Assembly (NCBI RefSeq): GCF_011075055.1
Contig: NC_058155.1
Location: 3,150,001 to 3,214,000, forward strand
DNA length: 64,000 bases
From: Mangifera indica
Lineage: Eukaryota > Streptophyta > Magnoliopsida > Sapindales > Anacardiaceae
Direction of reading: 5' to 3'
Below the pieces are notes generated by a model. That model worked only from the letters and a program-made list of their open reading frames with translations, ran no database searches and was not told the origin of the DNA. This document shows, piece after piece, positions 57,101 through 64,000 of this stretch. The position numbers were made by a program, and so were the translations under genes. The first letter of the stretch is position 1; each line of letters begins with the position of its first letter.

Positions 57101-58144
57101 TGTAGAATCATAAGTCATATGACTTGAGCATCCACTGTCAAGCAGCCATGAAGTTTGAGTATTTTGAGTTGCACAGCAAGTGGCCACAAATAAACTTTCA
57201 CTTGATATTTCTTGTTTCTCCACAACTTGAGCTTGTTGAGGAGTTTGATTTTGGCTTCCCTGTTTGCTTTTGCATACTTTATCAACATGACCATATTGAT
57301 AGCAAATTCTACATTTAACATTAGGTCTGAACCAGCAATAATTTGGTGAATGGCCCTTCTTCTTGCAGTGAGGGCAAGGTTTATACTTTCCTTTTTTTTC
57401 ACCTTGGAATTTTCCTTTCTCCTTTTTATCCTCCTTCTTGTCACTGCTCTGCCTTTTGCTTGAATTTGTGCTTATATTCTGCTCTTGCATCTTTACTGCT
57501 AAAGCACTTTCAGTTTGCTCCTCCAACCTTAATGCTCTCCTCTGGTCCTGAGCCTTAAGAGCATTAATCACTTCTGAAACAGTCAATTCAGTGAAGCTTT
57601 TTGAATCTTCCAAAGAGGAGATTTTTGCTTCATATCTTTCAGGAACACTTACTAAGAGTTTTTCAACTATTCTCTTGTCTTCAAGTGTTTCTCCCAAGAG
57701 CCTTATTTGATTTACTACATTCTGAATTCGATCAGAATATTCTTTTATGGTTTCTGACTCCTTCATCTTCAGCATTTCAAACTCTTTTCTCAAATTCAAG
57801 ACATTCATCAATCTTGATCTCTCACTGCCTAATGAATCCTCCTTTAACTTATCCCAAGCCTCTTTTGCTGTCTCACATGCCATAATCTTAGTGAAGACAG
57901 CATCAGTTACACTTTGGTGAATGGTTGACAATGCTCTTGGAGCCTTGGTTAATTCCTCCTCATGCATCCTTATTTGATTCAAGGTTGGATTTGGCCCCAA
58001 AGTTGGAGGTTCCTTTTCTTCCTCTACAAACTGCCACAATCCCAATCCTCTCAAAAAAGCCTTCATTTTTACAGCCCAGATTTGGTAATTTTCACCATTA
58101 TATAATGGAGGTGAAAGAGAGGAATGAGTTGATGAGGAAGCCAT
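54182..58144 (-). pseudogene. Copia 2 gag-pol polyprotein, single internal stop
   Basis: One frame of about 1320 codons starting MASSSTHSSLSPPL 0.1 kb inside the primer-binding site. Domains: gag (ENYQIWAVKMKAFL, residues about 20-230), two CCHC knuckles (CPHCKKKGHSPNYC and CRICYQYGHVDKVC, about 255-290), protease WLLDSGCSSHMT (about 338), GAG-pre-integrase WHKRLGHFSYSTL (about 465), integrase with VVRTDNGSEYSS (about 585), reverse transcriptase with YVDDLLVTG (about 1004) and RNase H with VDNKGAIAISRNPIQHG (about 1250). The only break seen is TGA at 56600-56602 (codon 515, SNSK*RSKQK, start of integrase), a probable CGA-to-TGA change. An upstream in-frame Met in the LTR is unlikely to be the start. 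Confidence 0.93.
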
Positions 58145-58256
58145 TGCAGGGAGGATAGTTAAGTGACTGATTATAAAAGAAACAGAGGCAAGAAAAGATT
58201 TGAAGCAGCAGGATTCAGGAGACACACCCCTTAAGACCTCAGCAGCTCTGATACCA

Positions 58257-58578
58257 TGTTGTTTTTTTGTTAAGCAAAGTTCACTCAAGCTTACTTCACG
58301 AAACAGAGGCAGAAAATACAGAGAAAACAGAAGCTACTGAAAGTATATTTTTTCAGAGAGAAAGCTTGATTGTATTGATAAACTAAAGATTACATATACA
58401 AGCATTAGAGTAATTCTTTTATATTGTGATAAGTACATTGAGACCATACTTTGCTGCAAAAAGAATTCTTAATTTATGGATCACCATACATGTCATCACC
58501 AACTCTACCTAATCTAGTTGGACTTTAGTTCAAACCAAAAAATAGTTTAGTTCAAAAAACAAACTCAACTAACTAACA
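58257..58578 (-). repeat. 5' LTR of copia 2
   Basis: 322 bp, the same as 53866-54187 by eye; the primer-binding site lies immediately inside at 58245-58256. The element's promoter should be here, firing on the - strand. Confidence 0.95.
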
Positions 58579-58838
58579 CTTTTTGAATTTTCTTGTGATA
58601 CGGAAGCCATTATCTCTTTTAGTCCCGAAAAAGACATAGGCGAGTTTGGCGTCAAAGATATAATGAAGTCTGGGGTCAAAAATATAAAGAAGTGTGGGGT
58701 TCATTTATTGTTCATTGAAGAGTTTGAGGAACCTATGAAAAGATCAGGATGTTCCATCTTTGATGAAGAAGATCCAGAGGAAGAATACTTCAAAGGATTT
58801 AAATCTTCAAATTTCTTTAAAGGTGAATCCAGCTCAAG

Positions 58839-59726
58839 GTATGTAGTACCTTCTTAACTGTATATAATTAAGTAATGCTTTCTCTATGTCAACACTATTT
58901 TCATGCCTATGACTGATTTCTGAATGGTTTTCTTCTGGTCTATGTTATCATTTCTGTATGTGTTCATAAAATTTGGAATTCTCAGAATTTAAATTTGTAA
59001 TTCATGATTAGTGTTATTGTTAGTACAATCATGAACTCATTTATTTATTTTTTTTCTCTTTTGCCGGTGGTGTATAAACATGCATATTTAAATTTGATTA
59101 ATTTTTTAAGCAAGTTTATAACTAATTCAAGTACATTAAATGTATGAACATATCATATAATAATACTGCACTATTGCTGTAGATATTTAACAAAAAAGAA
59201 TATCTTTAAATAACATACTTTTTGGTCTCTTTCACCAACCATATTGTCATATGAAAATTATATCAACTCTCTCTAGATAATTGATTTTTTATTGAATCTT
59301 TAACTGCACTAAATTAGAACAAATGTTGTACATTTATTATTATCATCCAAAGAGTTGATGATATATATATATTTTTTTAGAATATAATGAAGTTTAATTT
59401 GGATGTATCACTATTGTTCCGTTCATCTTTTGTTTATAAGTTAGATCAAATTTTAAGTCTCTGTATTTTTTTGCAGAAAGATAACCATCAATATTTATAT
59501 AGTCATCTAGAGATGACAAGGTGGAAATTGAATATATCATTTTTTTATATTAAGAATTTCGAAATGTTTGGTATAGAGAATATAAATTGTTATCTTTGAA
59601 ATATGATTTCCTGTTAAGTAATCTAATATACATGTGAGTTGGTTTGATTGATTTAATATATTAATTGTTTGATCATGATTACTGATATACCTTTGTTGTT
59701 TTGCTCTATCATCAATATGATGTGAG
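58839..59726 (+). other. Last intron of TNL-C
   Basis: GT-AG bounded (GTATGTAG ... GATGTGAG). Shares long stretches with the 3' introns of A and B and with the orphan relic at 39180-39740. No gene inside. Confidence 0.7.
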
Positions 59727-59955
59727 AAGTTCTGCATTGCATCTGGTTCAACATGAGGAAGAAGTGGAAGAGCTTAATCCATGTCTAGATGATTTCAACC
59801 CAAGTGCAAATGAATCAAGTACCTCTACTTCTGATTGGGATGAATTTCCTCAAGATTTTGTTGGCTCAACAATGGATGTGGCAGCCACCACTATGCTGAG
59901 CCCAAGAGAAAATGATGGGGCAAAACATAAACTATGTGGCTGCATAATTTTATGA
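59727..59955 (+). CDS. Terminal exon of TNL-C ending in a CaaX-like box
   Basis: An acceptor (GATGTGAG) opens the exon in phase 2, giving Arg-Ser-Ser-Ala-Leu-His. It encodes 75 codons and TGA. Sequence features: acidic HEEEVEELN, NESSTSTSDWDEFPQDFVGS and the end KHKLCGCIIL. Cys-Ile-Ile-Leu fits a CaaX prenylation box with Leu, usually geranylgeranylated, and the Cys two residues before could be acylated. Homologous terminal exons lie at 15152-15422 (A) and 32784-32919 (B). The parent gene is a pseudogene, so this tail is probably no longer made. No known TNL domain matches. Confidence 0.55.
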
Positions 59956-60233
59956 CGAAGATGGATGAAAACTGAATAATTCAAATTTTTTGGAAGGACT
60001 AAGCCTATTCGTGTAATTTCATTTGACAATTATATTGGTAACCCAACTTCTGATTTAATTCACTCTCAATTTGTATGTCTTGTCCTTCCATTTTTAGCAA
60101 GTGCAAAAACTTTTCAGGTGTGAAGAATAACATGTATCTATGTGAGGATATGCTGCTTGGATTTATTTATAGTTATTTATTTGTGCAGCTATCATCTTGA
60201 CTTGTTATTTATTAGCTTAACTTCTATTTATAC

Positions 60234-60264
<31 letters not shown>

Positions 60265-60596
60265 CACACACACATAGATAGTTGCAGAGCTGGTTAAAGT
60301 ATACTTCATTATTTATATTTTGCTATTGTTAATATTGTTAGAACTTCATTTATACTTAGAATAATCCAACACAGTAAACTGTTCTGGGAAAAAGTACGCA
60401 AAATTTTTTAAGGAAACTGAAAAAAATTAATTTCATTTGCTCAATCCAACATCCAAATCCAATTTACACAATTTCACCAACTTTATTTTGGGCTAATCAA
60501 TTTTATTCACCCAAACCACACTAAAATTGAGTTCAACCCAAACATCCAAAATCATCTAAAACTATCATCATCCAACGCAATAGACCAACCCAACCC
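59956..60596. other. Unassigned sequence downstream of TNL-C
   Basis: Contains the probable 3' untranslated region of TNL-C and a CA/TA microsatellite at 60230-60275. No other feature is recognised. Confidence 0.4.
60230..60275 (+). repeat. CA/TA microsatellite
   Basis: Alternating ACACAC, TATATA, ACACAC blocks. Confidence 0.95.
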
Positions 60597-61582
60597 ATGG
60601 TCTTAAACCACACCATAATTTCAGCCACCGTTTCCAGCCAAACTCCGATTGCACAAACTTCAATTTCTCATGTTTTAATTATCTTAATAATGATAGAGAC
60701 TTTTCTGGAAAATGTTGAAGAAAAGCCTACTTCAGGATTTCCTACTACTTATAGGAGCAAGACAGGTTGTTCTCTCAAGGATCACTGTCTTTTTAAGATA
60801 TTTGTGATATCTTTAACTTCACTCTGTCAATTTAAGGATGATGTTGGAAGCAAGTTGCAAGTATTTGTCAGCTTGGAATCGACAACTTAAAGAGATGAAG
60901 AATTACAGAAAGTGATGTGACAAATGAAGTCCCTCTTTCTTTTCTCCACCTTGGGAACAATATGATTTTCAAAGGGACGGGTAATGATGGGATCATGGGC
61001 GCACAAGAATAAAGATATGACTTAAACCAGAGAATCAAGGCTGTCAGGGACCACGTGGTAAGGTGATGAAACGGGGTGGAATGTGGAACATGTAGCAATA
61101 TAAAAAGGAGTTTGCAGTAGAGATGGGCAGCTTTGGCTGAGTTAGGGAGAGCACCTAGCCTCTCAAAAGCTAGGAATTTCATGGAGAGATTCGATCTCTC
61201 AAATAGCCTATTAGTGAATGTTTTGTTGTTCCATCTTAGTAAACTATGAATGGCCATATTTTTTTGTTGATTTTTACTGTCCCATTGTAGTTGGAATTTG
61301 ATTAACAAAGGTTGTTGAGTTCACTTGTTAATCTGTGTATTTGTGTTATGTAAACTGATTTTATCGTAATATCATTTTTGTTGTTGGTTGTGGTTGAGAA
61401 AAGAAATTGCAGAGTGGGTTTTCTAAACAGAGAAGAAGAAAGGAACTGCTGCTGTTGTGGAGGAAGAAACCAGGTCTGTAACAGTATTTAGAAGGAAGAC
61501 CATTTCGGATTTCGATAATATGAGAAGGGAAGATGCTGCTACTACGTTATATCCAAATAGCCTGAGGTACGAATTTCGGTGT
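60597..61582 (+). pseudogene. Unrecognised open frame interrupted by a solo LTR
   Basis: The frame 60597-60865 (…KDDVGSKLQ) continues in register after the second GTATT target duplication at 61489: Val-Phe-Arg-Arg-Lys-Thr-Ile-Ser-Asp-Phe-Asp-Asn-Met, ending TGT TAA near 61582. A donor-like CTGAG GTACG is at 61563-61572. The N-terminal part is low in complexity and may be non-coding. No family is recognised; a small host gene or gene fragment split by the LTR is one possibility, chance the other. Confidence 0.3.
60866..61483 (+). repeat. Solo gypsy LTR
   Basis: 618 bp, TGTCAGC...GGTCTGTAACA, flanked by GTATT (60861-60865 and 61484-61488). It has a TATA-like TATAAAAAGG at about 61100 and shares the CTCTCAAAAGCTAGG phrase and terminal CCAGGTCTGTAACA with the gypsy LTR at 8393-8893. 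Formed by LTR-LTR recombination. Confidence 0.85.
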
Positions 61583-61738
61583 TAAACAAAGAAAGCATAT
61601 TTAAATTTATGCTTAATATGTACTTTGCATTTGGCTGTCTACTTACCTGTATTTATTTCTGTTACTTGGATGCTTTTATTTATGGTTCTAAAATGGTGAA
61701 GCTAAGATCAATGTTGTTTACATTAATATAACATTAAA

Positions 61739-61895
61739 ACTATGTATACTTATTTTAGTTACACAAATATATATTCACTTATTTATATTATTATATGATT
61801 GAGTGATTTTAAATTAAAAATAAAGTAAAACCTAATAATGTGATTACACATATAAATATGTATATATTTATGTATCCAAAATTGGTATACATAAA
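61739..61895. mobile_element. Small MITE related to 28585-28751
   Basis: Left ACTATGTATACTTATTTTAG, right TTGGTATACATAAAATTAC: diverged inverted ends of the same family, with ATTGAGTGATTTTAAATTAA inside. Limits approximate. Confidence 0.55.
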
Positions 61896-61958
61896 ATTAC
61901 TCTTAATATAATGGATGAGTCTGATATTAAAATTATTGATTGGGGGAAGGCAATATTC

Positions 61959-62640
61959 TGTAAGCCTCCAATCACCAAGACTTATCAGGAAGGGGCAAGA
62001 TGGGAATTTCCTCTCCAGCAGTTTAGATGGCAATAATAGAAGATAAGTATCATCATGACAATGCAAAGGAACTGGGTGAAACACACCAAGATAAAGATTA
62101 ACTCAAAGAAGGCAGAGGAGCACATCCAACAAGGAAATACAGATGTTATTAGGTAGGGATTTTGGGGCATAGGCCTAGGGACCTTTGGTGCGGCGCATTG
62201 CAGCTCCTGGGTATTAGTTTTATCATTAGTTATTCAACAAAATAAGTGTACTCTGGACAATCTTTGCAGTCAATAAAACAACCTTTATTCATTCAATTCA
62301 GTTCACTCCATTACATCCCAATTATTCTCGATTCCATTACAATTACAGACACAATACATATTCATCGGCTGAGGTAGAGGTGAAGATCAAACAAGACCAA
62401 TCCCTGCAGCAACATCATCCCAAGTCAGGGAATGGTAAGTACAAGAATGGAGGCAAGAGTCCACCAAATAGAGAAGAAAGTTACAGGGAGATTCAATGGC
62501 CTTGAAACTGAAGCTGGAACAATCAAGGATGAACTGAAGGGAATCCAAATAGAGTTAAGATGCGTAATTGGGGTCATGGCTGGCCAAGGTGAACTATTCA
62601 CCGGCGAACTAGAGAGATGGCGATTGATTTAAGTTTTCAA
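61959..62640 (+). mobile_element. Gypsy LTR plus start of gag (truncated element)
   Basis: The LTR-like part starts TGTAAGCCTCCAATCACCAA, resembling TGATAGACCCCCAATCATCA of the LTR at 30842, and ends near CCCTGCAGCAACATCATCCC. Next comes an open frame at 62432-62632 reading MVSTRMEARVHQIEKKV, a typical gypsy gag start. No primer-binding site separates them, so the leader seems deleted. The frame stops at 62632 and no further gag-pol is found. Confidence 0.65.
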
Positions 62641-63680
62641 GATTTTTTGAAGTTTAAAATGGAAGCTCAGGGAGAAGATAACCAGTAACGGAGACAGGAA
62701 AGAGACCTACTTCAATGCGATGTGAAATGGTTTTTTCACTTGCTTGTGTGAAAGAGAGTATGAGAGAAACTGGCTGAAAGAGAGAACAAAAAATGTACAG
62801 AGGGGAGTGATGAAACAGGAAGAAAATTGTAGATATTTTGATTGCCAAAAATGAGGTTTTAATTTTTGGGATGTAAACAGCGTCCCTTTTTGCCATTTGA
62901 GCTGGCTTGAATGAGCCATGACTCAACTTCACTATGAATCGGGTTAACGGTTGACTTGTCAGTTAAATTGAGCTAAACTAAATTTTGGTTTAAGTTTGGT
63001 TTTTTTTTTTTTTCCAACAAGCCATATGCCATGACTTAGATTCATCTGATTTTGTCAAAAATAATCTCGAATCAAAGTTATACCAAATTGAGCTAATCTT
63101 CAAGATCAAACCAATTTGGGTCATATCTAGGTTAAACATCAACCAAAGCTTAGTTCTTTTTTCTTTTTCGTTTAGGCAAGTGTATTTGTTTTGGTTAAGA
63201 CTAAAATTGGATTTAAATTGAGTTGATTTGAGTTCAATTGTCTGCATACCTTAATAAAGCTCGAAACAAATTGCTCTAGGTGACTCGGACTCAACCCTAA
63301 GGGATGCGATACTATCCAACTCAAGAGTGTTTTGCTTGTTTGACTTACAAGCCCAAGCAAGCTTTATTTTAAATGACTCATATGACATTATTTTGACTAT
63401 TTTATATCAAAATAATATTATTTTTTATGTAAATTAATCTTAACTCTTAATATTATAATTTAGTTTAGAATGAGTTAGATTCCTTCAAACCAAATCAAAT
63501 GTAATTTGAATCTAATCATTCTAATGATAATTAGTATACTTGGAAATAGTGGAAGCCGTCACGCTGACGTATTAGTAAATAAACTAATTTCTCATTAGCA
63601 TGACCTCACAATTTCCAAGGCTATAGTTATGCCGCTGGAAGGAACGAAAAAGCATGTGTCTGCTAAGTATAATTTCTACC
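62641..63680. other. Unassigned sequence
   Basis: Contains a short T run at 63000-63015 and AT-rich sequence. No gene, RNA or complete repeat is recognised; the first 200 bases may still be gag of the preceding fragment. Confidence 0.35.
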
Positions 63681-64000
63681 AGGCCATAAGAATTATTCCC
63701 ACCACAAACTTACATTCATAACTATTAATTTTTAAAAATTTAAATACTAATTAGTTTATTAAATTTTATTATTATTATTAAGATAAAATTATCATTTAAA
63801 AATTTTAAGATTTTTATTTACTATTTGGTCATATACAGTCACCCCACATATTTTTCCTCTCACAATCACCACCCCACTTTTTTGCAACTTTCACATTTGC
63901 CTCTTCTCCATGACTACTCCCTCCGACAACTATTGCACGTTTTCTCTTCTTTAGGTATCTATGGCTGACTTAAGTCTAGTTCTCTTCTCTTACGGTCAAG
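63681..64000. mobile_element. Left part of another GGCCA-type MITE, running off the window
   Basis: GGCCATAAGAATTATTCCCACC at 63681 with following AT-rich and CCCCAC-rich sequence resembles the family ends at 25946, 38021 and 46055. The right end is outside the window. Confidence 0.55.

Larger units (their letters stand above)
53866..58578 (-). mobile_element. Ty1/copia retrotransposon 2, young and nearly intact
   Basis: Two 322-bp LTRs (53866-54187 and 58257-58578) that look identical by eye, a primer-binding site complementary to initiator methionine tRNA (TGGTATCAGAGC on the - strand, 58245-58256), a purine tract next to 54188 and one long gag-pol frame. CTTTT is duplicated at 53861-53865 and 58579-58583. 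Removal of the element and one CTTTT restores the TNL-C exon reading DSELFEFSCDTEA. It lies antisense to TNL-C. Identical LTRs imply a recent insertion. Confidence 0.96.
50086..59955 (+). pseudogene. TNL-C: TIR-NB-ARC-LRR pseudogene split by copia 2
   Basis: Exons: 50086-50555 (TIR, KYDVFLSFRGEDTRDN, catalytic Glu in STWCLHEL), 51029-52100 (NB-ARC), 52263-52556 (GTDKIRGM), 52646-53428 (LRRs), 53540-53865 joined after the retroelement to 58584-58838 (jelly-roll/Ig-like domain, CFPGSDIPEWFNIQS) and 59727-59955. All exon lengths keep the TNL phases. In-frame stops occur at 51195-51197 (TGA for Trp before GMGGIGKTT), 51327-51329 (TAA for Gln) and 53147-53149 (TAG in the last LRR). Kinase-2 reads LIVFYDV, with Asp to Tyr at 51429-51431. 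The MHD site is intact (MHDLIQEMG). Opposite orientation to TNL-A and TNL-B. Only fragments could be translated. Confidence 0.9.

Noticed and set aside
1..64000. CRISPR arrays, operons, tRNA or rRNA genes
   Set aside because: None is visible; the tandem repeats present are microsatellites, LTR-internal units or MITE features in plant nuclear DNA.

Overview
The window is AT-rich nuclear DNA from a flowering plant, most likely a eudicot, because it carries three TIR-NB-ARC-LRR (TNL) immune receptor loci with the classical TNL intron phases, and this class is essentially absent from grasses. The species cannot be named from the sequence. No tRNA, rRNA, CRISPR or prokaryotic feature is visible. 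All calls come from reading the sequence; no alignment or database search was run.

Layout. (1) 1-8893: a decayed Ty3/gypsy element (chromovirus type, + strand) whose chromodomain is split by a nested Ty1/copia element (3551-8168, 5-bp target duplication GTGCA). (2) 9043-13021: an hAT DNA transposon with 8-bp target duplication and a transposase broken by one stop codon. (3) 13.35-23.3 kb and 28.35-37.9 kb: two copies, A and B, of a segmental duplication, each carrying a TNL gene on the - strand. TNL-A is open from the TIR domain to the C-terminal jelly-roll/Ig-like domain, with one late stop codon. TNL-B has three frameshifts. Each copy acquired private insertions: a solo LTR at 14039-14738 in A; LTR sequence and a small MITE in B. 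(4) Between the TNLs is a field of Mutator-type (9-bp target duplication) non-autonomous elements sharing ends like GGCCAAAGGACT, including a 1.8-kb near-perfect foldback (23638-25455). (5) 39.2-49.9 kb: a relic of a lost TNL intron, a very decayed copia element, another 9-bp-duplication element and unassigned repeat-like DNA. (6) 50086-59955: TNL-C on the + strand, a pseudogene with three stop codons, split in its last large exon by a young copia element (53866-58578, LTRs identical by eye). (7) 59956-64000: solo LTR, gypsy LTR-gag fragment, MITEs and unassigned sequence.

The most interesting signal is the 3' end of the TNL genes. All three loci have a small terminal exon beyond the canonical TNL structure, entered in phase 2 after a conserved Ser-Ser-Arg junction. 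In A this exon encodes a threefold repeat with two hydrophobic-acidic segments resembling SUMO-interacting motifs. In C it ends in Cys-Ile-Ile-Leu, a possible prenylation box. A and B also carry an additional Gly/Asn-rich exon whose 3' end and following intron are copies of those of the preceding TNL exon, so it looks like a chimeric exon made by local duplication. Exon order, a micro-inversion and a new splice-donor-like site differ between copies, so this is a locus where the C-terminal tails of immune receptors have been reshuffled.
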